Source: Candidatus Methylophosphatis haderslevensis (GTDB lineage Bacteria; Pseudomonadota; Gammaproteobacteria; Burkholderiales; Rhodocyclaceae). Taken from it: a stretch of 64,000 bases of DNA. The position numbers were made by a program, and so were the translations under genes. Numbering within the stretch: the first letter of the stretch is position 1; every line of letters starts with the position of its first letter. The stretch lies in contig JADJSA010000002.1 in NCBI GenBank assembly GCA_016711925.1, positions 124,001 through 188,000 on the forward strand, read 5' to 3'. Positions 35,401 through 43,313 of the stretch are shown here, piece after piece. The notes under the pieces are model-generated. The model saw only the letters and a program-made list of their open reading frames with translations, did no database searches and was not told the DNA's origin.

Positions 35401-36966
35401 GTCAGCGAAGCATGTTCCGGCACCTGCGGCAATGTGAACAACTGGAAGACGGTGCTGGTCGGCGGACTCAATGCAGGCGGCCAGGGCATCTACGCGCTCA
35501 ACGTGACCGATCCGAGCAAGTTCTCGTCGCTGCAGCCGACCGACATCGTGATGTGGGAATTCACCGACCGCGACGATGCCGACCTCGGCTACACCTTCAG
35601 CAAACCGACCATTCGGTTGATGAACAACGGCAAGTGGGCAGTGATATTCGGCAACGGCTTCAACAGCACCGCCAACACCACTGGAGCAAGCAGCGACGAC
35701 AAGGTCGGCACCGGCCGTGCTTACCTCTACATCCTGATGCTGGACGGCCCCACCGGTGCAAACAACAAGTGGCAAAAGGATACCGACTACTACAAGATCG
35801 AACTCAAAGACAAGGATGACACGGGCGCTGCAACGCTTGCCGATCCGAACACTAACGGTCTGGCCACGGTCGCCGCAGTCGACCGCGACCTCGATGGCAC
35901 GACGGACCTGCTCTACGCCGGCGATTTGCAGGGCAACGTGTGGAAGATCGACGTATCGAGTTCGAACTGGGCGGAGTGGATGACGGCATTTGGCACTTCG
36001 GCCTCGCCTGTGCCGTTGTTTAAGGCGGGCTACAAAGACACCAACTCGAACGACATCAAGCAGTCGATCACCACCGGCATCGAAGTTTCTGCGCACCCGA
36101 ATGGCGGCTTCATGGTGCTTTTCGGCACCGGTTCGTTCATCAACACCAGCGACAACATCGGGCCGTTCAAGGTCGATTCGATGTACGGCATCTGGGACAA
36201 GGAAGACACGGACAAAACCAAAGTGACCAGCCGCGACCAATTGCAGCCGCAAAAGGTCGTGCGCACCGTGACACAAGGAAGCGATGTATTCCTGTTCCAG
36301 TCGGCCTGCAAACCGAACTATACGAACGTGGAAGGCGCGTCCAACGAAAAACCGGGTCTCTGCCCCTTCGACATCTCCAAAACCAAGCCGCGCCTGGGCT
36401 GGGTGTTCGACCTGCCCGACAATGGCGAGCGGACTGCGTCCGAAACACCGCTGCTGCAAGCCGGTATCCTGACTTTCACCACCCTGACGCCGTCGGAGGA
36501 TCCGTGCACGGGCAACACGGTCGGCCGTGAATACAACCTCGACTACCTCACCGGCGGCGCAGCGGCGGCCGGCGTGTTCGATCTGAACGGCGACGCCAAG
36601 ATCGATCAATATGACAAATTCGATATTACCGCGCTGGGCAGCGACACGAGCAAACCGGAAACTTGGATACCTCCTTCTGGGCGCAAGCTCAGCGGCGGTG
36701 CCAGCGATACGCCGCTGCGCTTCCTGCTGCCGCGCTCGTTGGGACAGACCAACACTACTACCTATGCTTGCCCCGACTTCATCCCTGGATGGGGCTGTCC
36801 GTCGGAACTGGCGCCTCAGCGCAACTGCGCGCGCTGGGCTGAAGACGTGGTGTCGGAGGAGTCGCTGCGTGATACGCTGACCGCCGGTCGTTCCGGGCTC
36901 GGCGGCGTCAAGAAGTGCCTGCCCGGCAAGGCCGGCCGCCTGACCTGGCGTCAATTGAGCAAGTGA
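32452..36966 (+). CDS. pilY1: Type IV pilus tip-associated adhesin PilY1
   Basis: 1504 residues with a signal peptide (LATLIALCATLPGAAFAG). The N-terminal 850 residues are a long, Thr/Asn-rich adhesin-like region; the C-terminal third is the conserved PilY1 beta-propeller (about 900-1300), including VVYVGANDGMLHAFDA, KVGTGRAYLYI and a Ca-binding loop DRDLDGTTD (about 1143-1151) followed by LLYAGDLQGNVWKID. Such Ca loops control pilus extension in Pseudomonas. Starts 43 bp after pilX; RBS CGGAGAAG. No clear von Willebrand A motif was seen in the N-terminal half, so host- or surface-binding specificity is unknown. Confidence 0.93.
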   Translation: MKLIKQLATLIALCATLPGAAFAGTLAEIPLNLRGNVPSNVLFDISVEWPTAITAAYNGTPYTKASQFEGLFDPNLCYTYPADHFVPQVAAVAHVCSAGQWSGNFLNWATMTGLDIFRYATTGGNRSTDTATATTLERTYISGQGSLFPNKTFNPTATEFIGATPFSVNTTYTMVNVGKGIQMTLTGTETVTSTGPGPINDTITCNFPWTAGVSPFCSQFKLGATGATGTCTSWVGDGNSSGLGRYRCVAFSSFSAPINQIPVLNNNNCPDRIGSSSSHTSTCTTYDVHYTGTVTTTTTTNVNNTYNVQVEACKVSTGTETLPLRDNCELYGSVYKPVGELQRNGEKMRFGVFSYYNSADIDNAVMRSRLKYIGPRKYAGSLGFVANTPGPNTSGMEWSPNNGVFVVNPDKEAVADSSYGGAVENSGVINYLNKFGRQSGNYKEYDNFGKMYYESLRYLRKLPPTLAFYQNSSPTNNDKFPVITKWYGNDEKDDPIQYSCQKNYIIAMGDQFTHCDKRLPGGTFASYGPDQCKGNPPAKPADMGDLGGEPATSSVNVTTVTNMLGGREGLSSLATTGTGAGTAASFYMSGLAYWAASNDIRPDLPNLVPGKDKNGNKILKGQTVKTFIINVEESAALGVNSQFWYAAKYGGAEVFDTSNPATNTNPNHDPVPVDWFKNVVDERSYKSDGTVNQTFTGKWPKTLLRAGDPASMIASIKEALATIDGEIASNSALSQSSGDLRTGDGAFIYRAIYDSDHWAGDVQAYEINADGTIDSTPVWQASSLLPSHQNRLILSFNDGLLANGSADTGSNTRKGILFDPASFDTLLSGRQRGFLNRDEFGTLDSPTSHGADRMRYLRGDPANEGTNGLQWRARQWTVNGSLVENRLGDIVNSNPLYVGPPIPNLPGPNYNEFAKGVKNRKPVVYVGANDGMLHAFDASKPGTADASPGKEILAYVPSAVYSRLSQLTSPGYSHKYYVDGSPVVSEACSGTCGNVNNWKTVLVGGLNAGGQGIYALNVTDPSKFSSLQPTDIVMWEFTDRDDADLGYTFSKPTIRLMNNGKWAVIFGNGFNSTANTTGASSDDKVGTGRAYLYILMLDGPTGANNKWQKDTDYYKIELKDKDDTGAATLADPNTNGLATVAAVDRDLDGTTDLLYAGDLQGNVWKIDVSSSNWAEWMTAFGTSASPVPLFKAGYKDTNSNDIKQSITTGIEVSAHPNGGFMVLFGTGSFINTSDNIGPFKVDSMYGIWDKEDTDKTKVTSRDQLQPQKVVRTVTQGSDVFLFQSACKPNYTNVEGASNEKPGLCPFDISKTKPRLGWVFDLPDNGERTASETPLLQAGILTFTTLTPSEDPCTGNTVGREYNLDYLTGGAAAAGVFDLNGDAKIDQYDKFDITALGSDTSKPETWIPPSGRKLSGGASDTPLRFLLPRSLGQTNTTTYACPDFIPGWGCPSELAPQRNCARWAEDVVSEESLRDTLTAGRSGLGGVKKCLPGKAGRLTWRQLSK

Positions 36967-36980
36967 CAAGGAATCCTGTC

Positions 36981-37418
36981 ATGAGCATTCGGAGCAAGGG
37001 CTTCACCCTGATCGAGCTGATGATCGTCGTGGCGATCGTCGGCATCCTGGGGGCGATTGCCTATCCGTCGTATCAGGAGTACGTGCGCCGCGGCAATCGG
37101 GCGGAGGCCCGCGCGACGATGTTGGACATCTCGCAGATGCAGGAGCGGTTCTTCTCGTCGAACAACGCCTACCAGGCGATCGCGGCGCCGCCCGCCGCGC
37201 CGCCGGCGGGCTGGAAGAACTGGTCGGGCTCGTCGGGCGCGGTGAAGTACAACATTTCGGTGGCGGTGGTCGCGGCGGCGGCGGGCGTGCCGGCAAGTTT
37301 CACCATCACCGCGACGCCGGCCGCGGGCTATGCCGACCCGAAGTGCACGAGCTTGACGCTGGACAACCTCAACTCGAAGGGCAGCTTGCCGAACGGCGTC
37401 GACTACTGCTGGAAGTAG
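36981..37418 (+). CDS. pilE: Type IV pilin (PilE/PilA-like)
   Basis: 145 residues: a short leader MSIRSKG then FTLIELMIVVAIVGILGAIAYPSYQEY (motif over 20 residues shown in part: FTLIELMIVVAIVGILGAIA), Glu5 present, and a D-region with one pair of Cys near the C-terminus (KCTSLTL ... DYCWK). The PilE group includes minor pilins as well as the major one; its position behind pilY1 favours a minor or tip-proximal role. It starts 14 bp after pilY1 with AAGGA upstream. Confidence 0.9.
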   Translation: MSIRSKGFTLIELMIVVAIVGILGAIAYPSYQEYVRRGNRAEARATMLDISQMQERFFSSNNAYQAIAAPPAAPPAGWKNWSGSSGAVKYNISVAVVAAAAGVPASFTITATPAAGYADPKCTSLTLDNLNSKGSLPNGVDYCWK

Positions 37419-37491
37419 CGCGCAGCAGCCACGCGCGCGCCGGGCGATCCGTCCGTAGCCAGTACGCCGTCGCCGCAGCCGGCGACATGCC

Positions 37492-37560
37492 CTGCGACCC
37501 GCATCCATGCTTGCTTCCGGCGATGGCATGCCGGAGAGCGCCTATCCATGCGGCTTCTGG
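37492..37560. repeat. Dispersed palindromic repeat, copy C
   Basis: Right arm CCTATCCATGCGGCTTCTGG (37541-37560), left arm CTGCGACCCGCAT (37492-37504), and an inner TCCGGC/GCCGGA hairpin (37516-37535). It lies in the 216-bp gap between convergent pilE and ispH, where it may act as a transcript end. The block 37531-37560 matches copy D almost base for base in inverted orientation. Confidence 0.65.
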
Positions 37561-37634
37561 CGATGCCAGTCCCGAGATGCCCGTCCTGCCTGGCTCTCAG
37601 GGCTGTGCCGGCGCGATTGCCGGGGGCGGCGGCG

Positions 37635-38573
37635 TTACTCGGCGCCGCCCTGCTGGGCGAGACCTTTGGGCAGCGGGAACACCACGTTTTCGGTCGCGCC
37701 GTCGAGGGCGCGCACCGACGTTGCGCCAAGGCTCTTCAGCCGCGCGATGACCGCGTCGACCAGCACTTCCGGCGCCGAGGCGCCGGCGGTGACGCCGAAA
37801 CGCTTGCGCCCGGCAATCCACGCCGGATCGATCTGCTCTGCGCTATCCACCAGGTAGGCGGGCACGTCGAGCAGTTGCGCGACTTCGCGCAGGCGGTTGG
37901 AATTGGAACTGTTGGGCGAGCCGACGACGATCACCACGTCGCACTGCGGCGCCATGAACTTGACGGCGTCCTGGCGGTTCTGCGTGGCATAGCAGATGTC
38001 GTCCTTCTTCGGGCCGAGGATCGCGGGGTAGCGCAGCCTGAGCGCCGCGACGATGGCGGCGGCATCATCCACCGACAGCGTGGTCTGCGTGACGTAGGCC
38101 AGCAGTTGCGGGTCGCGCACCTGCAGGCCGGCGACGTCGGCCACGCTCTCGACCAGATGCATGCCATCCTTCACCTGGCCCATGGTGCCTTCGACTTCGG
38201 GGTGGCCCCGGTGGCCGATCATCACGATCTCGCGCCCGGCCTCGCGCATGCGCTGCACTTCGACATGCACCTTGGTGACCAGCGGGCAGGTCGCATCGAA
38301 CACCCGCAGGCCGCGCGCCGCGGCATCCTCGCGCACGCGCTGCGGCACGCCGTGGGCGCTGAAAATCAGGGTGCTGCCGGGCGGCACGTCGTCCAGGTCC
38401 TCGATGAACACCGCACCCTTGGCGCGCAGATCGTCGACGACGAACTTGTTGTGCACCACTTCATGCCGCACATAGATCGGCGCGCCGTGGATCTGCAACG
38501 CGCGTTCGACGATTTCGATCGCGCGCTCGACGCCGGCACAGAAGCCCCGCGGGTTGGCGAGCAGCACTTCCAT
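37635..38573 (-). CDS. ispH: 4-hydroxy-3-methylbut-2-enyl diphosphate reductase
   Basis: Last step of the MEP pathway: reduces HMBPP to IPP and DMAPP with a [4Fe-4S] cluster. 312 residues. Cluster Cys in NPRGFCAGVERA (Cys12), CPLVTKVH and a later CDVVIVVGSPNSSNSNRL. Also TFIEDL-like, YVTQTTLSVDD and GASAPEVLVD. Start: ATG 38573 fits the family N-terminus MEVLLANPRGFCAGV; an in-frame GTG at 38582 overlapping the fkpB stop is an alternative. Last gene of the ribF-ileS-lspA-fkpB-ispH operon. Confidence 0.96.
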   Translation of the reverse strand: MEVLLANPRGFCAGVERAIEIVERALQIHGAPIYVRHEVVHNKFVVDDLRAKGAVFIEDLDDVPPGSTLIFSAHGVPQRVREDAAARGLRVFDATCPLVTKVHVEVQRMREAGREIVMIGHRGHPEVEGTMGQVKDGMHLVESVADVAGLQVRDPQLLAYVTQTTLSVDDAAAIVAALRLRYPAILGPKKDDICYATQNRQDAVKFMAPQCDVVIVVGSPNSSNSNRLREVAQLLDVPAYLVDSAEQIDPAWIAGRKRFGVTAGASAPEVLVDAVIARLKSLGATSVRALDGATENVVFPLPKGLAQQGGAE

Positions 38574-38581
38574 GGCTGGCA

Positions 38582-39013
38582 CTAAAGTACTCCGATCACT
38601 TCGACTTCGAAGCGGATCGCCTTGCCGGCGAGCGGGTGATTGAAGTCGACCATCGCCGCGCCGTCGCGCACCTGGCGCACCAGCCCGGCGTACTTGGCGC
38701 CATCGGGGCCGCTGAATTCGATCATCGACATTTCCGCCGGCAGCACGTCGGCGGGAAACGCGCTGAGCGGCACGCGTTCGAGCAGTTGCGGATTGTGGGC
38801 GCCGAAAGCCTGCCCGGCGTCGAGTTCGAATACGCGCCGCTCGCCCACCGGCAATCCGGCGAGGCAGCGTTCGAGCGCGGGCGCCAGTTCGCCGCTGCCC
38901 AGCTTGAGCGTGGCGGGGCTGCCGCCGAAGGTGGTCATGAGTTCCTCGTCGTCGGCCAGCGCCATGCGGTAGTGCAGGGTCACCAGACTGTCCGGTTGCA
39001 CGATCTGCGTCAT
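38582..39013 (-). CDS. fkpB: FKBP-type peptidyl-prolyl isomerase (SlpA/FkpB)
   Basis: 143 residues, the SlpA class of FKBP with an inserted IF domain. Visible: PDSLVTLHYRMALADDEELMTTF, GERRVFELDAGQAFGAHNP (the flap) and MVDFNHPLAGKAIRFEVEVIGV at the C-terminus. It helps fold newly made proteins. Start 39013 overlaps the lspA stop by 4 nt. Position between lspA and ispH is typical. Confidence 0.93.
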   Translation of the reverse strand: MTQIVQPDSLVTLHYRMALADDEELMTTFGGSPATLKLGSGELAPALERCLAGLPVGERRVFELDAGQAFGAHNPQLLERVPLSAFPADVLPAEMSMIEFSGPDGAKYAGLVRQVRDGAAMVDFNHPLAGKAIRFEVEVIGVL

Positions 39014-39513
39014 TGCGGCGTCTCCCTGGCGGAAGCCCCGGCGGAATGGCGCGCGCCGGGGCTGAACTGCTGCCACAGCATCAGCGCCACGCCGACGCTG
39101 ATCGCCGAATCGGCCACGTTGAATGCCGGAAAGCCGTGGCGGCCCCAGTGAAAGTAGAGGAAGTCGATCACCGCGCCCAGCAGCATGCGATCGATCACGT
39201 TGCCCAGCGCCCCGCCGATAATCAGCGCCAGCGCCAGCGGCAGCAGCCGCTCGGCACAATGGCGGCGCAGCAGCACCGCGAGCCAGCCCGACACCGCGAT
39301 CGCCAGCACGGTGAACAGCCAGCGCTGCCAGCCGTCGTGATGGGCGAGAAAGCTGAACGCCGCACCTGGGTTGTACACCAGCACCAGATCGAAGAACGGC
39401 GTGATCTCGACCGACTGCCCGAAGCTCATGGAATGGGTGATCGCGTACTTGGTGATCTGATCGAGCACGATCACCAGCAGCGACAACCCGAGCCAGGCGA
39501 AATATCTAGGCAT
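39010..39513 (-). CDS. lspA: Lipoprotein signal peptidase
   Basis: Inner-membrane aspartyl peptidase that removes signal peptides from diacylated prolipoproteins. 167 residues, four helices; catalytic Asp pair in GGALGNVIDRMLLGAVIDFLY and FPAFNVADSAISVG. Start at 39513 overlaps the ileS stop by 8 nt. Normal family length. Confidence 0.96.
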   Translation of the reverse strand: MPRYFAWLGLSLLVIVLDQITKYAITHSMSFGQSVEITPFFDLVLVYNPGAAFSFLAHHDGWQRWLFTVLAIAVSGWLAVLLRRHCAERLLPLALALIIGGALGNVIDRMLLGAVIDFLYFHWGRHGFPAFNVADSAISVGVALMLWQQFSPGARHSAGASARETPQ

Positions 39514-42307
39514 GGGTGCGCGGCTCGCCGGCGCCATGGAGATTCGACACGCAACGGCCGCAAAGTTCGGGATGCGCGGCAGCCGCGCCCACATCGTCGC
39601 GGTAGTGCCAGCAGCGCGCGCATTTGGCATGGGCGCTGGGCAGCGCGACCACGGCGGTCTCACTATCGTTGGCCGCGCGCACCAGCACGGCTTTCGAGCT
39701 GATGAGCACGAAGCGCAGGTCGTCGCCGAGCGCTGCGAGCAGATCGTGCGTCTCGCCGGCCGCATGCACTTCGACTTCCGCCTGCAGCGAGGAGCCCACC
39801 TTGCCTTCGCTGCGGCGGTCCTCGATCACCTTCATGGCTTCGGCGCGCACCGCGCGAATGCGCGACCAGTCTTCGACCAGCCTGGCTTCATCCTCGATTG
39901 TCGGCAATGCGTGAAAGGCGTGCACCATCACGCTGTCATCCTGCTTCCCGCTCAGCAACGACCATATTTCCTCGGCCGTGAACGACAGAATCGGCGCCAT
40001 CAGCCGCGTGAAACTCTGCAGGATGTGCCACAGCGCGCTCTGCGCCGCCCGCCGCGGCAGCGAATCGGCCGCAGTGGTGTACAGCCGGTCTTTCAGGATG
40101 TCGAGATAGAACGCGCCGAGATCTTCGGTGCAGAAACCCTGCAGCGCCTGCACCACCTTGTGGAATTCGTAGCGCGCATAGTCGGCCTCGCACTGCGCCT
40201 GCAGCTGGCGCGTCAGCGCCAGCGCGTAGCGGTCGATGGTGAGCCATTGCTCGGGCGGCAGCAGTTGCGTCGCCGGGTCGAAGTCCGCCGTGTTGGCCAG
40301 GAGAAAGCGCAGGGTGTTGCGGATGCGCCGGTAGGACTCGACCACCCGCTTGAGAATCTCGTCCGAGATCGACAGCTCGCCCGAGTAGTCGGTGGCCGCC
40401 ACCCACAGGCGCAGGATCTCGGCACCGAGGGTGCCCGACACCTTTTGCGGCGCGATGACATTGCCCTTCGACTTCGACATCTTGTGGCCCGAACCATCGA
40501 CCACGAAACCGTGGGTCAGCAGTGCTTGGTAAGGCGCGCGACCATCGATCGCGCAGCCGGTGAGCAGGCTGGAATGGAACCAGCCGCGATGCTGGTCGGA
40601 GCCTTCGAGATACAGGTCGGCCGGCCAGGCGAACCCCTGGCCGCCCTGACCCGCGCGCAGCACGCTCAGGTGGGTCGCGCCCGAGTCGAACCACACGTCG
40701 AGCGTGTCGCGAATCTTCTCGTACTGCGCCGCATCGGTGCCGAGCAGTTCGGCGGCATCGAGCCGGAACCACGCCTCGATGCCGGCCTGCTCCACGCGCT
40801 GCGCCACCTGCTCCAGCAACTCGGCGGTGCGCGGATGCAGTTCGCCGGTTTCCCGGTGCAGGAAGAACGGAATCGGCACGCCCCAGTTGCGCTGGCGCGA
40901 GATGCACCAGTCGGGCCGGTTGGCGATCATCGCCTGCAGCCGCGCCTGGCCCCAGGCCGGAAAGAATTGCGTCGCCTCGACCGCGGCGAGCGCACTCTCG
41001 CGCAGCGTGCCGCCCTTGACATCGACATCCATGCCGACGAACCATTGCGAGGTCGCGCGGTAGATCAGCGGCGTCTTGTGGCGCCAGCAATGCATGTAGC
41101 TGTGGGTGATCTCGGAATGGGCGAACAGGCAGCCGACCTCGCGCAGCTTGTCGACGACCGCCGGGTTGGCCTTCCACACGTTCATGCCGCCGAAGAACGG
41201 CAGCGATTCGGCGAACACGCCGTTGCCCATCACCGGGTTGATGATGTCTTCGGTCTTCATGCCATAGCGATGGGCGGAGACGAAGTCGTCCACGCCATAG
41301 GCCGGCGCACAGTGCACGATGCCGGTGCCGGCATCGAGTCCGACGTACTCGGCCAGATAGACCGGCGACGCGCGATCGTAAAACGGATGGCGGAATTCGA
41401 TGCCTTCGAGAGCCGCACCAGTACTGGCTCCCAGGGCTGTGCCCTGCAGGCCTTGGCGGGCCAGCGTCGATTCGCGCAGATCGGCCGCGACGACGATCAG
41501 CCCGCGTGCGGTATCGACAAGCGAATACTCGAATTCCGGATGCATGTTGAGCGCCTGGTTGGACGGAATCGTCCATGGCGTGGTGGTCCAGATCACCGCG
41601 TAGACCGGCTTGTCAGGCAGCGCAGCCAGGCCGAATGCCTTCGCCAGCCGCTGGCGTTCGCTGTCCGCCAGGGGAAATCCCACGTCGATCGCCGGCGATT
41701 GCTTGTCCTGGTATTCGACTTCGGCTTCGGCCAGCGCCGAACCGCAATCGAAACACCAGTTGACCGGCTTCAGGCCCTTGAACACGAAGCCGGCTTCGAA
41801 CATGCGGCCGAGCGCGCGGATTTCGTCGGCCTCGGTCTGGTGGTTCATCGTCAGGTAGGGCCGGTCCCAGTCGGCGAACACGCCGAGGCGGATGAAATCT
41901 TTCTTCTGCCGCTCGACCTGCTCGGCTGCATAGGCACGGCACAATTCGCGCGCCTTGTCGGCCGGCAGGCCTTTGCCGTGCGTCTTCTCGATCTGGTGCT
42001 CGATCGGCAGGCCGTGGCAGTCCCAGCCCGGCACATAGGGCGCATCGAAACCGGCCAGCGTCTTGGAGCGGACGATGATGTCCTTGAGAATCTTGTTGAC
42101 CGCGTGCCCGATGTGGATATCGCCGTTGGCATAGGGCGGGCCGTCGTGCAGGACGAAGCGCGGGCGGCCCTTCGATGCAGCGCGGATCTGCTCGTAGAGC
42201 TTGCGCTGCTGCCATTGCTGCACCCAGCCCGGCTCGCGCTTGGCCAGATCGCCGCGCATCGGGAACGGCGTGTCGGGAAGATTCAGGGTCTTTCGGTAGT
42301 CGGTCAT
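39506..42307 (-). CDS. ileS: Isoleucyl-tRNA synthetase
   Basis: Class I synthetase charging tRNA-Ile. 933 residues: HIGH-type motif PYANGDIHIGHAVNK near residue 60, CP1 editing domain, KMSKS (SGHKMSKSKGN) near 606, anticodon-binding domain and a C-terminal zinc site (CARCWHYRDDVG ... CGRCVSNL). Normal bacterial length. Start overlaps the ribF stop by 4 nt. Confidence 0.97.
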   Translation of the reverse strand: MTDYRKTLNLPDTPFPMRGDLAKREPGWVQQWQQRKLYEQIRAASKGRPRFVLHDGPPYANGDIHIGHAVNKILKDIIVRSKTLAGFDAPYVPGWDCHGLPIEHQIEKTHGKGLPADKARELCRAYAAEQVERQKKDFIRLGVFADWDRPYLTMNHQTEADEIRALGRMFEAGFVFKGLKPVNWCFDCGSALAEAEVEYQDKQSPAIDVGFPLADSERQRLAKAFGLAALPDKPVYAVIWTTTPWTIPSNQALNMHPEFEYSLVDTARGLIVVAADLRESTLARQGLQGTALGASTGAALEGIEFRHPFYDRASPVYLAEYVGLDAGTGIVHCAPAYGVDDFVSAHRYGMKTEDIINPVMGNGVFAESLPFFGGMNVWKANPAVVDKLREVGCLFAHSEITHSYMHCWRHKTPLIYRATSQWFVGMDVDVKGGTLRESALAAVEATQFFPAWGQARLQAMIANRPDWCISRQRNWGVPIPFFLHRETGELHPRTAELLEQVAQRVEQAGIEAWFRLDAAELLGTDAAQYEKIRDTLDVWFDSGATHLSVLRAGQGGQGFAWPADLYLEGSDQHRGWFHSSLLTGCAIDGRAPYQALLTHGFVVDGSGHKMSKSKGNVIAPQKVSGTLGAEILRLWVAATDYSGELSISDEILKRVVESYRRIRNTLRFLLANTADFDPATQLLPPEQWLTIDRYALALTRQLQAQCEADYARYEFHKVVQALQGFCTEDLGAFYLDILKDRLYTTAADSLPRRAAQSALWHILQSFTRLMAPILSFTAEEIWSLLSGKQDDSVMVHAFHALPTIEDEARLVEDWSRIRAVRAEAMKVIEDRRSEGKVGSSLQAEVEVHAAGETHDLLAALGDDLRFVLISSKAVLVRAANDSETAVVALPSAHAKCARCWHYRDDVGAAAAHPELCGRCVSNLHGAGEPRTHA

Positions 42308-43233
42308 GACATTCGGTTCAGATGATCTCTCGCATCCTGGCAGTCGCGCGCGATCTGCGCGGTCAGCGCATCGAGCGAATCGTACTTCACCTCGTCGCGC
42401 AGCTTGTGGAGGAAGTTGACGCGCAGATGCGCGTCGTACAGATCGCGGTCGAAGTCGAACAGGTGCACTTCGAGGTGGTAGCGGCCGTCACCCTGTACCG
42501 TCGGGCGCAGGCCGAGGCTCGCCACGCCGGGCAGCGGCGCGGCGTCGATACATTCGACCGTCACCGCAAAGATGCCGGCGAGCGCCAGACGGATGCGCTT
42601 CAACTGGATGTTCGCCGTCGGAAAACCGAGCTGGTGGCCGAGCCTGTTGCCGTGGACCACGCGCCCGGCAATCGAGTACGGGCGCCCGAGCAGGCGCGCC
42701 GCGTGCGCCATATCGCCTTGTGCGAGCAGCGCGCGGATGGCGGAGCTGGAGGCGCGTTCGCCCCCGACCATCACCGTCTGCATGGCTTCGACCACGAATC
42801 GATGCGCGGCGCCGGCGCGCTGCAAGTGCGCGAAATCGCCTCCCCGGCCCTTGCCGAAGCGGAAATCGTCGCCGATGATCAGATGCCGCGCCGACAGGCC
42901 CTGTACCAGCACGCGTTCGACGAAGTCGTCGGCGCTATGACTGGCGAATTGCGCGTTGAAACGGCAGATGTAAAGATGATCGACGCCCTGCGCGTCGAGC
43001 AGCAGCATCTTCTCGCGCAGGCTGGTGAGCCGCGCCGGCGCGGAATCCGGTGCGAAGAACTCGCGCGGATGCGGCTCGAAAGTCAGCACCGCGGCCGGCA
43101 GCGCGACCCGGCGCGCCTGCGCCTGCAACTCGGCGAGCAGCGCCTGGTGGCCCAGGTGCACGCCGTCGAAATTGCCGATGGTCAGCACGCACGACTGCGC
43201 TGCGCGATGGGGAATGCCGCGAAAAACCTGCAT
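42304..43233 (-). CDS. ribF: Riboflavin kinase / FAD synthetase
   Basis: Bifunctional enzyme: phosphorylates riboflavin to FMN and adenylates FMN to FAD. 309 residues: N-terminal nucleotidyltransferase (TIGNFDGVHLGHQALL; FEPHPREFF; SSSAIRALLAQGDM) and C-terminal kinase (GNRLGHQLGFPTANIQL; EVHLFDFDRDLYD). First gene of a five-gene operon in the standard proteobacterial order. Confidence 0.96.
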   Translation of the reverse strand: MQVFRGIPHRAAQSCVLTIGNFDGVHLGHQALLAELQAQARRVALPAAVLTFEPHPREFFAPDSAPARLTSLREKMLLLDAQGVDHLYICRFNAQFASHSADDFVERVLVQGLSARHLIIGDDFRFGKGRGGDFAHLQRAGAAHRFVVEAMQTVMVGGERASSSAIRALLAQGDMAHAARLLGRPYSIAGRVVHGNRLGHQLGFPTANIQLKRIRLALAGIFAVTVECIDAAPLPGVASLGLRPTVQGDGRYHLEVHLFDFDRDLYDAHLRVNFLHKLRDEVKYDSLDALTAQIARDCQDARDHLNRMS

Positions 43234-43283
43234 GACGGATTCGAGTGGGGCGAGGCGCCGGAAAACCGCTGCGAAAACGGCGG

Positions 43284-43289
43284 ATTATA
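43284..43289 (-). promoter_or_regulatory. Candidate -10 element of the ribF operon
   Basis: TATAAT on the minus strand, about 50 bp before the ribF start and just after the amiC stop. No -35 at proper distance is visible in the GC-rich sequence upstream, so this is tentative. Confidence 0.4.
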
Positions 43290-43313
43290 CCGGGCCGCGC
43301 CGCGGCGCCGCGC

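Noticed and set aside
41399..41460. CCCAGGGCTGTGCCCTGCAGG in ileS as another member of the dispersed repeat family
   Set aside because: It lacks the CCGCATGGA core and encodes ordinary IleS sequence.
39512..42325. A 937-codon plus-strand frame covering ileS
   Set aside because: Antisense of a full-length, motif-complete isoleucyl-tRNA synthetase; long antisense frames are expected at this GC content.
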